Positions 46,583 through 56,631 are shown, counted from the stretch's first letter. The stretch is DNA of 64,000 bases from Chitinophaga terrae (ex Kim and Jung 2007) (GCF_900107795.1 NZ_FNRL01000018.1:1-64000), one strand, 5' to 3'. A program made the numbers and translations. The notes: a model not told the origin generated them from the letters alone.

Positions 46583-47296
46583 ATGAGACACAACGCACAT
46601 CTGACCAGGACTGGCCCTAATGGATCCGAAGACCTGTTTGTAAGCGACTCGCTCCCCTTCTTCTGGCTGACACTGATCCGGGAGAAAGACCTGGAACAAC
46701 TCAGCCAGTCCTCCACCCTGCGGATCAGCGGACAAACCGCCATTACCAACGGGCAGGCTACTTATCCGTTTATGGAAGAGTGTTTGCCTGACAGGCTGAA
46801 ACTTTACCAGGACTTTATTGCTTACCTGGATAAACAGCTGTTGCCCGGCGATGAAATAGAGTTGAACCTGCTTCCGTTAGCTGACGGAAACATTCCCTCA
46901 TTCTTACAGTCCTTAAAGGAAGAGTTGCAGGCAATGGAAATGTTTGATATCGAAAAAATAGAAGGCGCCTATAGCAACACTGATATTACCGCGTTACTTG
47001 GTGAAGGCCATTTCCCCGGAAACGACGCGGGGTTGTACGTGCAATCGTTCGCTCCTGTGGAAGTTACAACAGCCGAAGAAAAAGTTCCTGATGGGCCCTC
47101 GCTCATTGCGGCTATCGTGATCATACTGGCAGGCATCATCATCCTGTATGTTCCCTGGCAGGGTTACCGGAACGACGATATCAACCTCGCTGTAACCTGT
47201 TGTCTGCTGATCTCCCTGATCATCCTCGTCTATGGCTGCAGGCAATTGCTGGCCGCTGTAAGAAACAGGATGGTAAAGAAAACGCTTCAACCATAA
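46583..47296 (+). CDS. Uncharacterised protein with two C-terminal membrane helices
   Basis: 237 residues. The N-terminal ~160 residues are soluble (FWLTLIREKDLEQLSQSS, LLPGDEIELNLLPLADGNIPSFL); the end has two helices (LIAAIVIILAGIIILYV and AVTCCLLISLIILVYGC) and a basic tail (KKTLQP). I do not recognise the family. It stands divergent from the AraC gene with ~80 bp between. Confidence 0.7.
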   Translation: MRHNAHLTRTGPNGSEDLFVSDSLPFFWLTLIREKDLEQLSQSSTLRISGQTAITNGQATYPFMEECLPDRLKLYQDFIAYLDKQLLPGDEIELNLLPLADGNIPSFLQSLKEELQAMEMFDIEKIEGAYSNTDITALLGEGHFPGNDAGLYVQSFAPVEVTTAEEKVPDGPSLIAAIVIILAGIIILYVPWQGYRNDDINLAVTCCLLISLIILVYGCRQLLAAVRNRMVKKTLQP

Positions 47297-47310
47297 GTAT
47301 CGTGTGAAAG

Positions 47311-48042
47311 TCAGAAGAATTTTTCTATCGTAAGCCCGTAATTAAAAAGGAGGTTCTCTCTTTCTGTCCTGTTCAATTTGTTATAAGTCATAGCAGCAGT
47401 AATGCTAAGCCAGGAGCGCAGTTTCACAGACATGCTGTTATTGCATTTGATACTGTAATCCTCTCCGTGGAAGAAAGAATTCTGCAGGTAATTACTTCCT
47501 TCCAGTACAATAATATTTTTTATAACCCATTTGTACGAAAGCCTGAAAGAATTCCTGAGCGTCTGGTAAATATCCTGTATGGTATCGTGCAGGTACAGGT
47601 TGCTGGTTTCAAACAATAATCCATCGCTTAAATTCAATACCGCATTCTCCTTTTTGATCACGTCGTATGCCACCCCTAACCCAGACTGGAAGCGGTTGTT
47701 GATCTTCAGGGAAAAACTTTTATCATAGGTTGCAAGCCCCCAGTAATAAAACCTGTCGTTTCCCCTGTTGAAACTGAAATCCAACGCTGCAGAAATATCA
47801 TCGTTCGTTAATTCCCTGTTTTGCTTTCCATACACGTAACTCCCGCCGGCATTCAGGGTAATTCGCTTTTTGCTGATCTTAAAGCCCATATTGTTATTCA
47901 ACAGGTAAGCCGTTCCGTCGTTCGTCCTGTTGATGGAACCGGTAGAAGCATATTTGATATAGTAATGTACCGAATCGCTGAACTGCGCATACGATGTAAC
48001 AAACAAGCATAAACTGACAAATAGTAAAACTAATCTCTTCAT
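47311..48042 (-). CDS. DUF481-family outer-membrane protein
   Basis: 244 residues from MKRLVLLFVSLCLFVTSYAQ. The N-terminal half has the DUF481 pattern TNDGTAYLLNNNMGFKISKKRITLNAGGSYVYGKQNRELTND-like strands, then repeated amphipathic strands ending LLFNYGLTIEKFF. Small 8-12-stranded outer-membrane beta-barrel of unknown role. The frame extends to 48114 but the extra part lacks signal features. Confidence 0.85.
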   Translation of the reverse strand: MKRLVLLFVSLCLFVTSYAQFSDSVHYYIKYASTGSINRTNDGTAYLLNNNMGFKISKKRITLNAGGSYVYGKQNRELTNDDISAALDFSFNRGNDRFYYWGLATYDKSFSLKINNRFQSGLGVAYDVIKKENAVLNLSDGLLFETSNLYLHDTIQDIYQTLRNSFRLSYKWVIKNIIVLEGSNYLQNSFFHGEDYSIKCNNSMSVKLRSWLSITAAMTYNKLNRTERENLLFNYGLTIEKFF

Positions 48043-48220
48043 AATCCATTCCTTTAGTTTTCCAATGAGAGGTCGGGCTCTCCTGATCTGCGAAATATGG
48101 TCAACAAGCTGCAAAGATTCTTAAAAAAATGCTGATAGCATTATAAAAAACAAAGTTTTTTGAAGACCTTTAACCATACTACTTTACCAAATTGCATAAA
48201 AACCACGTAAAAAAATAGGT

Positions 48221-49081
48221 ATGTCAACACGTCGGAACTTCCTGCTGCAAACAGCTTTGGGCTTTGGCGCCCTCGCCGTGCCAGGCCTGTCTGCAACTGC
48301 AGGTACCATAGTTAAAAAAGGAGAAACTGAAGCAGGTCCGCTGCTCCCTGTAGGCATGGCGGGTTATACTTTTGCAAAATTCAATATCGATCAGGCTATC
48401 GAAATGCTGAACCGTATCAATGTACGGAACCTCTCTTTAAAAGATATCCATCTGCCGATCAACAGCACGCCCGGGCAGATCCGGGAAGTGACGGAAAAAA
48501 TAGCGAATGCCGGCATTAAAATTTATGCGGTTGGAGTTATCTATATGAAAACACAAACGGAAATTGACAACGCGTTTGCTTATGCAAAGCGTGTAGGCGT
48601 TCCGTTGATCGTGGGCGTTCCAACACCGGAGCTGCTGGATTATACAGAACAAAAAGTAAAGGAATACAATATCAAAATAGCAATCCATAATCATGGGCCG
48701 GAAGACAAACTTTATCCAGGCCCCAAAAGCGTGTATGATCTCATCAGGAATCGGGATGCCCGCATGGGTATCTGCCTGGATATCGGCCACGCTATGAGAG
48801 CCGGCGAAGAGCCGGCACAGGCGGTATTGAATTACCGGACCAGGCTATTCGATCTGCATATCAAAGACGTAACCGCTGCCGCCAAAGACGGTAAAGCTAC
48901 AGAAATCGGCAGGGGCGTGATCGATTTCGGGAAGCTGACCACCAACCTGCTTAAAATACGTTACCCGGGTATATGCGCCATCGAATACGAAAAAGACATG
49001 AACGACCCACTGGTGGGCATCGCCGAATCGGTCGGCTACTTCCGCGGGGTTTCACGGGAGGTTTCACGCAAAGGGGCATAA
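48221..49081 (+). CDS. Tat-exported sugar-phosphate isomerase/epimerase-like TIM barrel
   Basis: 286 residues. Twin-arginine signal (STRRNFLLQTALGFGALAVP), then the xylose-isomerase-like AP endonuclease-2 fold: IAIHNHGPEDK, GICLDIGHAMRAG, LFDLHIKDV and ICAIEYEKD provide likely metal ligands. Such secreted isomerases act on sugars or sugar acids in the periplasm. Its last residues (SREVSRKGA) come from the dispersed repeat that covers the stop codon, so the natural end was replaced. Confidence 0.9.
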   Translation: MSTRRNFLLQTALGFGALAVPGLSATAGTIVKKGETEAGPLLPVGMAGYTFAKFNIDQAIEMLNRINVRNLSLKDIHLPINSTPGQIREVTEKIANAGIKIYAVGVIYMKTQTEIDNAFAYAKRVGVPLIVGVPTPELLDYTEQKVKEYNIKIAIHNHGPEDKLYPGPKSVYDLIRNRDARMGICLDIGHAMRAGEEPAQAVLNYRTRLFDLHIKDVTAAAKDGKATEIGRGVIDFGKLTTNLLKIRYPGICAIEYEKDMNDPLVGIAESVGYFRGVSREVSRKGA

Positions 49082-49317
49082 GAAGCAAAGAAGCATAAGG
49101 ATTTTTTTTAAGAGATATAAGAGTTATTAAGAAACATAAGAAAAAGAAATTTAAAACTGGAACTGTAAAAAATAAAAAGGAGCGAAGATTATACTGCATA
49201 TCTCCGCTCCTTTTTTATTTCTTATCTAAACCTTTTTTCTTAGAAACTCTTATATCTCTTAAAAAAAAATCCTTATGCTTCTTTGCTTCTTATGCCCCTT
49301 TGCGTGAAACCTCCCGT
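49054..49317. repeat. Large inverted repeat (two ~72-bp arms) across convergent gene ends
   Basis: Left arm 49054-49125 (ACGGGAGGTTTCACGCAAAG ... AGAGATATAAGAGTT) and right arm 49245-49317 are complements except for one T in a T-run. Between them is the terminator at 49171-49219. The arms contain the 3' ends of both neighbouring genes, whose proteins therefore share the tail REVSRKGA. The core GTTTCACGCAAAGGGGC is a member of the dispersed family. Confidence 0.9.
49171..49219. terminator. Bidirectional terminator in the centre of the inverted repeat
   Basis: AATAAAAAGGAGCG (49171-49184) pairs with CGCTCCTTTTTTATT (49205-49219), with T-rich 3' ends on both strands. It serves both convergent genes. 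Confidence 0.8.
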
Positions 49318-50435
49318 AAAACCCGGACGTTGGGGGTTGCCGCATCATCCCTGACTTCCTCGCTGGCGGTAGTTACGAGGGTATCGCCTTCCTGCAGCGG
49401 ACCGAATACTTCCGTTTGGCCGTTATCGGACCTGCCGGTTGTAACCGGGATCCATTTGGTTTTCTTATTCTCTATTTTGATCACGTATACGCCTTTGGTA
49501 GAGTTAAGCACTGCGGAACTAGGCACCACGAAGTTACTGGTAGCGCTGTTCAGCGGTAAAGATACTTCCACGATCATACCGGGTAAGAGTTCTTTGTTAT
49601 CGTTCTGTACATCAATTTCGGTATGCTGGGAACGGAGCTTGCGGTCCAGGGCGCCGGCCATTCTTACTACTTTACCTTCAAATGCTTTATTGGCAAGGGA
49701 AGCAACGGTGAATTTCACCTGGTTTCCTTCAGTAAGATAGGTAGTATAGGCTTCTGGCACGCTTACAACCAGCCTTAATTTCTTTTGTTCCTGCAATGTG
49801 AAGATAGGTAACTCAGAACCTTTGCCTGAAGGGCCTACATAGGCGCCAGCGCTTACGTTACGGGCTGTGATCACGCCGCCGAAAGGGGCGCGGATCTCCA
49901 GGTAGTTGCGGTTGTCTCCTACCTCTCTGTGGGCAGCCCTGGCTGCTTCCAACTGTGCAAGGTCCGACTTCTGGCGGGCAAAGGCCAGGTCCAGGTCGTT
50001 CTGCGAAACAGTACCCGGAGTTTTACTGGTTTCCAGTAAACGATCGTATGTTGCCTTGCTGGACAAATAAATCGCTTCCTGGGATTTCAACCTGGATTCG
50101 GCGCCCGATAACTGCGCGTTCATTTCAGGCGCTTCCATTGTGGCCAGCAGTTGGCCGGCAACTACAGTACTTCCTACATCCACGTACAGTTTTCTTACAA
50201 AGCTATTCACCTTCGCATAAAGATCCACCTGCTGAAATGCTACCAGCTCGCCCGGTATGCGGATAGAGGAAGAAAGATTGCTTTTTTCCAGTGAAAATGC
50301 TTCCACTACATTAGCCGATGCCGCAGCAGATTCATGCTTTTCATCTTTTGCTCCGGAAGCGGTGCAGCTGGCCAAACCTGCCGCTACTGCCACGGGAAAT
50401 AAGAAAGAAAACAAGGTACGGTAACCGCTTTTCAT
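49290..50435 (-). CDS. RND efflux periplasmic adaptor (membrane fusion protein)
   Basis: 381 residues from MKSGYRTLFS, lipobox Cys24 (AGLASC). HlyD-like adaptor: lipoyl half-motifs (VDLYAKVNSFVRKLYVDVGSTVVAGQLLATMEAPE and LEIRAPFGGVITARNVSAGAYV) flank a coiled coil (SQNDLDLAFARQKSDLAQLEAARAAH). It links the inner-membrane pump with the TolC channel. The last gene of the operon. The C-terminal eight residues come from the repeat arm. Confidence 0.93.
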   Translation of the reverse strand: MKSGYRTLFSFLFPVAVAAGLASCTASGAKDEKHESAAASANVVEAFSLEKSNLSSSIRIPGELVAFQQVDLYAKVNSFVRKLYVDVGSTVVAGQLLATMEAPEMNAQLSGAESRLKSQEAIYLSSKATYDRLLETSKTPGTVSQNDLDLAFARQKSDLAQLEAARAAHREVGDNRNYLEIRAPFGGVITARNVSAGAYVGPSGKGSELPIFTLQEQKKLRLVVSVPEAYTTYLTEGNQVKFTVASLANKAFEGKVVRMAGALDRKLRSQHTEIDVQNDNKELLPGMIVEVSLPLNSATSNFVVPSSAVLNSTKGVYVIKIENKKTKWIPVTTGRSDNGQTEVFGPLQEGDTLVTTASEEVRDDAATPNVRVLREVSRKGA

Positions 50436-50482
50436 AAAATTTATTTTATTAGCAATGAGATAATTATTGTTTGTCATTGTTC

Positions 50483-53400
50483 TTACGCTTGCTGTCCAAA
50501 AGGAATATAATGCTCGCTTTCTTCATCTCTGGGATGCAGGGAAACGCTACGGGTAGTAGCTTTACCTTGTCCCCAGGCAAAAGCTAAAGGTAATATAAAT
50601 AGCGCCGCAAAGGTAGATGCTACCAGGCCGCCGATCACGGCTCGGCCTAAAGGAGAAGACTGATCGCCGGCTTCTCCCAATCCGCTGGCCATCGGTATCA
50701 TACCTACTACCATCGCTAATGCCGTCATCAGGATCGGGCGCAAACGCAATGCCGCAGCTTCCCGGGCCGACAACAATGCATCGCCGTTATGTTTGCGCAG
50801 CTGCTCTGCATTCGTGATCAATAACACCGCGTTAGAGATAGACACGCCTACAGACATGATCATACCCATATAAGATTGAAGGTTCAGCGTAGAACCGCAG
50901 AGCATCAGCAGGGCAAGCGAACCTAACAACACCGCAGGTACAGTTGCCAATACAACCGCAGATACCTTGAACGACTGGAAGTTTGCTGCCAGCATCAGGA
51001 AGATCACTACGATCGCTACCAACAATCCGCTTTGCAGGCTGTCTAAAGTTTCCGTCAAGGTGCTGCTTAAACCTATTGTCTGTATGCTTAATCCTCTTGG
51101 CAATTCGCCCAGCGCAGCAATCGCCTTATTTACATCCTTTCCTGCACTGCCAAGGTCTTTCTTGTTGATGCTGGCGGTAACGGTGAGGGTTGGCATAGCG
51201 CCCAGGTTATCTGCCTCGCCGTAAGTAGTATCGTTGCTGAAAGAAGCCACATCGCTCAGGATCGGGCGGGAAGCATTTTTCTGCAGCGGGATTTCACCAA
51301 TATCCTCTTTGCTGGTCATTTTATTTTCAGGCACCTGCACCTGTACGCTGTAAGTGTTTCCTCCTTTTTCATCCACCCATACGTTCTTTTCAGTGAAACG
51401 GGAAGAAGATGTGGACGCGATCATAGAACGGGTTACGTCGCTCATATCTACTCCCAGTTGCGCGGCTCTTACCCTGTCGATATTGATGCCAACCGCCGGG
51501 TATTTTACAGACTGTCCCAACTGCACATCCCTCAAATACGGGATCTTCTTCAGTTCGTTGATCACCAGTTGGGCATATTTTTCATTCAGCTTTTTATCAC
51601 GGCCCGACAAACGTACTTCTATCGGGGTTGGAGAGCCCTGGCTGAGGATCTTATCTGTCAGTTCTATCGGTTCAAATGATAACTTCATCTGTGGATTGAT
51701 AGATGCTGCTTTCTCCCTGATCTTATCTTTCAGCTCATCCATGTTCACTTTATATTCTTCTTTCAGCGCTACCTGCAACACCGCTTCATGAGGTCCTGCC
51801 ATCCAGAGGAAGATAGGGCTGATAGAGAATAGTTGCGGGTGCATGCCCACATAGGCGGAAGTTATGCCTACGTTTTCCTTTCCTACAATATCCTCAATTC
51901 CTTTAGTCAGTTTAATGGTTTGTTCTTCTGTTTTTTCTATACGGGTACCATCCGGAATACGCATCCTTACCTGGAACTGCGAGCCGTTCACTTTCGGCAA
52001 CACATCCCTGCCGATCCCCATGAACATAAGTACTACGATAGCGCCGGAAATAATAAGATAAGCGGCTACTATCGGTTTGCGGTAAGGCATCATCCTTTCT
52101 ATAAAGCGCAGGTAACGGTTTCTCAGTTTTTCAAATTTGCTCACCTTACCATCCCTGTTGCTGTCGGCCCTTTCTACCAGTTCTTTTTTCTGGTTCCAGG
52201 TATCTTTTTCTCCCGCGCCGGTAAGACCCGCTGCTGCAAATTCTTCTGCATCGGTGAAATTGCGGCCGCTTGGAGTTTTATGATGTTTGATCTTCATTAT
52301 CCAGTTAGCCATTACCGGCACAAATGTCTGGGCAAGGAAGTAAGAGATGATCATGCTGAAACCTATCGCCAATGCCAGCGGCAGGAACAGGGAACCGGGG
52401 ATGCCTCCCATGGTGAATGCCGGCGCAAATACCGCCAGGATACAGAACAGGATAAGCAGCTTAGGAAAGGCGATCTCCTGGCAGGCGTCCCATATAGCCA
52501 GGGCCTTGGGTTTACCCATATCCAGGTGCTGGTGTATATTTTCTATCGTCACCGTACTTTCATCTACCAGGATACCGATTGCCAATGCCAGTCCGCTCAG
52601 CGTCATGATATTGATAGTCTGGCCTGTCAGGCTTAAGAACAATACCGCGGCAATAATGGAAGTAGGGATGGTCATGATCACGATCATCGCGCCCCTGGCA
52701 TCGCCCAGGAACAGGAGTACCATCAAACCTGTGAGAATAGCGCCGATAGCGCCTTCTGTCAGGAGGCTCTTCACGGAGTTGATCACGTAGGTCGACTGAT
52801 CAAATTCGTAGCTCAGCTTTACATCTTCCGGCAGCTGGGCCTGGATCTTCGGAATAGATTTTTTAAGGTTCTGCACCACTTCCCAGGTAGAGGCGTCGGC
52901 GCTTTTAGCGATGCTCAGGTAAACGGAGCGGCGACCATTTACCAGGGCATAGCCGGAAGCCACATCGGCCCCGTCTTCCACGGTAGCCACATCTCTCAGG
53001 TACAGGTTCTTTACATCTCCTTTAAATAAGGGAATATTCTCAAAATCTTTTACATTTTTGATAGTGGTATTAGCCGGGGTGATATAGTTGTTATCTCCTA
53101 TCCTCACGTTACCGGAAGGCGCTGTCTGGTTATTCAGCCTCATGGCTTCCACCAGCTGATCAGGCGTCAGGTTATGCTGGCGAAGGAGTACCGGGTCGGC
53201 TTTGATAACAATGGTACGTACGTTACCGCCAAAGGGAGGCGAAGAAACCAGGCCCGGGATGGAAGTAAAGGAAGAACGAACGTAGATGTTGGCCATATCC
53301 AGCAGTTCGTTGTTGCTTCGCTTGTCGCTGCTCAGAACGAGTTGTCCTACCGGCAAGGTAGAAGCGTCGAAACGTACGATGAAAGGCGGGTTTGATCCGG

Positions 53401-53761
53401 GTGGGAACACCGCCTGTATCCTGTTGGAAAAGGCGCTTACCTCCGCCGCCGCCTGGGCCATATTGGTACCTGGGTAGAAGTTGATCTTCATCAGTGTAAG
53501 GCCCTGGATATTCTTGGTTTCAATATTCTTTACCCCGTTCACGAACAGGAATATGTTGATATACTGTTTTGCAAAGAAAGCTTCCATCTGGGTTGGCGTG
53601 TATCCTCCGAATGGATGCGATACGTATATAACCGGCATATCCAGCTTAGGAAAGATGTCGATTTTAATCGTATTCACCGCTTTGATGCCGAAAAAGAACA
53701 AACCGGCAACAATCACCAGGATTGTAATGGGTTTTTTAAGGGCAAAACTGATTAAATTCAT
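50483..53761 (-). CDS. RND multidrug efflux permease with an EF-hand insert
   Basis: 1,092 residues, 12 membrane helices with two large periplasmic loops. Conserved elements: N-terminal FALKKPITILVIVAGLFFFG, the helix-4 charged pair (VDESTVTIENIHQ, Asp and Glu instead of Asp-Asp) and the final LRPILMTALAMVVGMIPMASGLG. It exports hydrophobic compounds or drugs by proton exchange. The cytoplasmic link between the two halves carries DSNRDGKVSKFE (residues 533-544, bases 52130-52165), a textbook EF-hand calcium loop, unusual for this family. Confidence 0.94.
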   Translation of the reverse strand: MNLISFALKKPITILVIVAGLFFFGIKAVNTIKIDIFPKLDMPVIYVSHPFGGYTPTQMEAFFAKQYINIFLFVNGVKNIETKNIQGLTLMKINFYPGTNMAQAAAEVSAFSNRIQAVFPPGSNPPFIVRFDASTLPVGQLVLSSDKRSNNELLDMANIYVRSSFTSIPGLVSSPPFGGNVRTIVIKADPVLLRQHNLTPDQLVEAMRLNNQTAPSGNVRIGDNNYITPANTTIKNVKDFENIPLFKGDVKNLYLRDVATVEDGADVASGYALVNGRRSVYLSIAKSADASTWEVVQNLKKSIPKIQAQLPEDVKLSYEFDQSTYVINSVKSLLTEGAIGAILTGLMVLLFLGDARGAMIVIMTIPTSIIAAVLFLSLTGQTINIMTLSGLALAIGILVDESTVTIENIHQHLDMGKPKALAIWDACQEIAFPKLLILFCILAVFAPAFTMGGIPGSLFLPLALAIGFSMIISYFLAQTFVPVMANWIMKIKHHKTPSGRNFTDAEEFAAAGLTGAGEKDTWNQKKELVERADSNRDGKVSKFEKLRNRYLRFIERMMPYRKPIVAAYLIISGAIVVLMFMGIGRDVLPKVNGSQFQVRMRIPDGTRIEKTEEQTIKLTKGIEDIVGKENVGITSAYVGMHPQLFSISPIFLWMAGPHEAVLQVALKEEYKVNMDELKDKIREKAASINPQMKLSFEPIELTDKILSQGSPTPIEVRLSGRDKKLNEKYAQLVINELKKIPYLRDVQLGQSVKYPAVGINIDRVRAAQLGVDMSDVTRSMIASTSSSRFTEKNVWVDEKGGNTYSVQVQVPENKMTSKEDIGEIPLQKNASRPILSDVASFSNDTTYGEADNLGAMPTLTVTASINKKDLGSAGKDVNKAIAALGELPRGLSIQTIGLSSTLTETLDSLQSGLLVAIVVIFLMLAANFQSFKVSAVVLATVPAVLLGSLALLMLCGSTLNLQSYMGMIMSVGVSISNAVLLITNAEQLRKHNGDALLSAREAAALRLRPILMTALAMVVGMIPMASGLGEAGDQSSPLGRAVIGGLVASTFAALFILPLAFAWGQGKATTRSVSLHPRDEESEHYIPFGQQA

Positions 53762-53839
53762 GATGCTTCGATATTGATGATTTAGCCAAGCCTGGCTTCC
53801 GTTTAACTATAGCGTTATTCTCTTCTTATAGCGTTGATC

Positions 53840-55222
53840 CTAGTATTCAAATATGCTGAAGTCACCTGCCGCAGCAGCTTTCAGCAACAGGGCCTGCCAT
53901 ACGTTACTGTAGGCGATATCCCTGTCGGTTTGTGCACGGATCAGGGCGTACAAAGCCTGTTGCACATCTACCAGGTTCGTTAACCCGTTCTTGTAGAGAA
54001 CAGATTTCTGCAGGTAGGCGTCGGATGCCGCTTTAACCTGCGTTGGAACTTCCCGGTAGTTGTCGAGCGCATTCTTGATCTTCACATCCGCTAACGACAA
54101 TTGAGCGCGGATCTGCTGATCTGCCAGCTCATACTCGTTCTGTAATCCTTTGCTGGTGAAGTTCTGAGACTTTACCTGTTTAGAGATCCTGAATGGTTGT
54201 GAAATATTCCAGGTAACTCCTAACCCGAACAGATAGTTAGTGCGGGTAGGTTTCACGCCATCCCAGTACGATTGTGTAAAGTCGTGCTGGTCCAGCGCAT
54301 AATTATTACCAAACCCCGATCCCCTGGTTTGTACCAGGCCTACCAGCGAAAAGGCGGGGAAGTAAAGTGTCTTATAGTACCTGGATTGTTCATTGCTTAG
54401 GGCAATACGGCTTTTATACCATTGCAAAACCGGGTGATTGTCCAACGTTGCTGTAGTATCCGGGATCACAGGTATGCGGGTTACGTAAGAAGTATCCACT
54501 AAAAATTCGCGTGGCGGGATACCCAGTAACTGGGCCAGTTGGTTGCTTTGTTCCTGTTCAAAATCTATCGCTTTCGTTAACGCGATCCTGGCGCTGGAGT
54601 ATTCGGCGTTTGCCTGTGAAGAATCTACTCCCGCTATTAGGCCATTCAGTACCCGGGTACGAACGACTTTACGTATAGTGTCAGCACGATTTAAATTATC
54701 CTGGTAAGAGCGGGTCAGTTGATGTGCTGCAACCAGGTTTAAATAAGTAGCCGCTACCTTAATTTTGTGCTTAAAAATCTCTTGTTGCCAGTCTTTATCG
54801 TTCTGAGTAGCGGCTGCTAATGCTGTTTTGATCTTTTCTTTTGCTCTGCCGAAGGCAAAGAAGTCCCAGTTTACATTGGTAAGATAGAGCGAGCCAAAAG
54901 CTGCGTTCCAGTTCTGACGATCGAGCGCCGGGCCTGCGGCTGCGGTGTTTAAACCTCCGAATCCATATAACGGACCATTCTGCCCGTTGATCGTTCCATA
55001 ATCCTGCTGTGCACCAAAATTGACGTTAGGTAAATACTCACGGCGGGCTTGGGAAACCAGCTCTTTTGAAGCAGCGGTGTAGTTGGCCTTCGCCTTGATA
55101 ATTCCATAGTTTGCAATAGCGGTGTCAATAGCCTGTTGAAGTGTAAAGACCTGTTGTGCGGATGACCAATAACCAAATAGCAACGGCAATAACAACAACA
55201 GCAAAAATTTCTTACTCCACAT
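53840..55222 (-). CDS. TolC-family outer-membrane efflux protein
   Basis: 460 residues: signal peptide (FLLLLLLPLLFGYWSSAQ) and two repeats of the OEP fold (LQQAIDTAIANYGIIKAKANYTAAS, ... YKNGLTNLVDVQQALYALIRAQTDRDIAYSN). It forms the exit channel of the tripartite RND pump encoded downstream. Gap of 78 bp to the permease gene. Confidence 0.93.
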   Translation of the reverse strand: MWSKKFLLLLLLPLLFGYWSSAQQVFTLQQAIDTAIANYGIIKAKANYTAASKELVSQARREYLPNVNFGAQQDYGTINGQNGPLYGFGGLNTAAAGPALDRQNWNAAFGSLYLTNVNWDFFAFGRAKEKIKTALAAATQNDKDWQQEIFKHKIKVAATYLNLVAAHQLTRSYQDNLNRADTIRKVVRTRVLNGLIAGVDSSQANAEYSSARIALTKAIDFEQEQSNQLAQLLGIPPREFLVDTSYVTRIPVIPDTTATLDNHPVLQWYKSRIALSNEQSRYYKTLYFPAFSLVGLVQTRGSGFGNNYALDQHDFTQSYWDGVKPTRTNYLFGLGVTWNISQPFRISKQVKSQNFTSKGLQNEYELADQQIRAQLSLADVKIKNALDNYREVPTQVKAASDAYLQKSVLYKNGLTNLVDVQQALYALIRAQTDRDIAYSNVWQALLLKAAAAGDFSIFEY

Positions 55223-55317
55223 TGAATAGATATTTTGTTGTTGAATCCTTTAAAGGATTTTCGACTACAAAAAGACTACATCATTTTGAAGTAAACTTGA
55301 AGAATTCTGATTTTTTT

Positions 55318-56631
55318 CTAAACTTCTGCCGCTTCCAGTTCAGGAACTGCAGTTACATTCAATTCTTTTTTAGGAGGATCAAATACGATACGTACAGAAT
55401 GCCAGCCTTTTGAGTACTGGTATGTGATGGCGAAGCCGTTCACTTCGCAGATCTGTTTTACAATGGCCAGGCCCAGTCCTATGCTTTCATTACACTGGTT
55501 GCTCTTTTTGAAACGCTTGAATAATTCCTGCGTCGGTATCTGAGGAGGCAGGCCGGTATTGCTTACACAAAAATCTTTCTTTGTCAGTTCAACCCTGATA
55601 AGCCCTTTTTCCTGGTTATGCCTGATGGCATTGCTCATCAGGTTACTGATGAGTATCTCCGCGAGGGTCGGGTGAATGATCAATGGTATATTCTTATCAA
55701 GACTGTGCGTGAGGGTGATTTCCTTCAGCGTCAGCCAGTCTTCATACATGGCAATTACATCTTTGGTAACCCGGCAGAATTTGATGCTCTCATTGGTTTT
55801 GAATTCCTGGTTCTCCAGCTTCGTCAGTAACAAGAGCGAACGATTGATATGGGATAGCTTCTCAATAGCGTTCTGCATATCGCCGATGAGGGCCGCCTGG
55901 GTGCTGTCGATATTGGTTTCAGACAGCAGGTCAAGTTTGCTCCTGATCACCGCCAGCGGCGTTTGCAATTCGTGGGAAGCATTTTCACTGAATTCTTTTA
56001 CTGCTGCATAATCTTCCATTGCCTTATCTGTCATTTTCCTTAAAAATGTATTGAGCTCCCTGAATTCTGTTGTAGAGGTATTGGGCAACTCAAGGGGTTG
56101 TTTCTGCTTCAGGTCAAATTTATACAAGGCTTTCATGGTGCTGTGAAATGGCCTGAAAACCACTTTCGACAACAGCCTTGCAGTCAACGATACTCCCAGC
56201 AATATCAGGAGTATCTTCCATACCACTGTGTTCAACATTCCCCTGAAAATTTCTTCCGATTTAATTACATAGTTAAAGGAAGAAATTTCATATGCTTTGT
56301 CACCGATCTGGTAAAAAGAATTCACGGTGATCCGACATTCTTTTTGCCCCAGGTCTTCCGACACATAATTATCCTTTACTATCTGCACCTTATTTTCGGG
56401 CAGTGGTCCCTGAAGCGTGGTTATGGCTATAGGCCGGCCATGGGTATAACGGTCCGGCTTCTCTCCTGCTGCCAGTTGCCGGGCAACCCGGTCGTTCACT
56501 TCCCTCATACGCTCTACTTCCGCCTGGTCAAGCTTCTTCTTGATGTTATGACGGGAGATCAGCATCGTAACCGGCGTGGTTAAAAAAACGATGCCAACGA
56601 ACCAGATAGTTACCTTGTTGAGCAGCTTCAT
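55318..56631 (-). CDS. Sensor histidine kinase of the efflux operon
   Basis: 437 residues: two membrane helices (VTIWFVGIVFLTTPVTMLI near the start, VWKILLILLGVSLTARLLS near 140), a periplasmic sensor between, H-box ASHELQTPLAVIR, N-box LMSNAIRHNQEKG and G-box GLGLAIVKQIC. It should sense membrane stress or a drug and phosphorylate the regulator encoded upstream (4-bp overlap). No HAMP domain is obvious after the second helix. Confidence 0.94.
   Translation of the reverse strand: MKLLNKVTIWFVGIVFLTTPVTMLISRHNIKKKLDQAEVERMREVNDRVARQLAAGEKPDRYTHGRPIAITTLQGPLPENKVQIVKDNYVSEDLGQKECRITVNSFYQIGDKAYEISSFNYVIKSEEIFRGMLNTVVWKILLILLGVSLTARLLSKVVFRPFHSTMKALYKFDLKQKQPLELPNTSTTEFRELNTFLRKMTDKAMEDYAAVKEFSENASHELQTPLAVIRSKLDLLSETNIDSTQAALIGDMQNAIEKLSHINRSLLLLTKLENQEFKTNESIKFCRVTKDVIAMYEDWLTLKEITLTHSLDKNIPLIIHPTLAEILISNLMSNAIRHNQEKGLIRVELTKKDFCVSNTGLPPQIPTQELFKRFKKSNQCNESIGLGLAIVKQICEVNGFAITYQYSKGWHSVRIVFDPPKKELNVTAVPELEAAEV

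Noticed and set aside
51833..52636. 267-residue frame antisense to the RND permease
   Set aside because: Shadow frame; histidine/tyrosine-rich product typical of reverse-strand reading.
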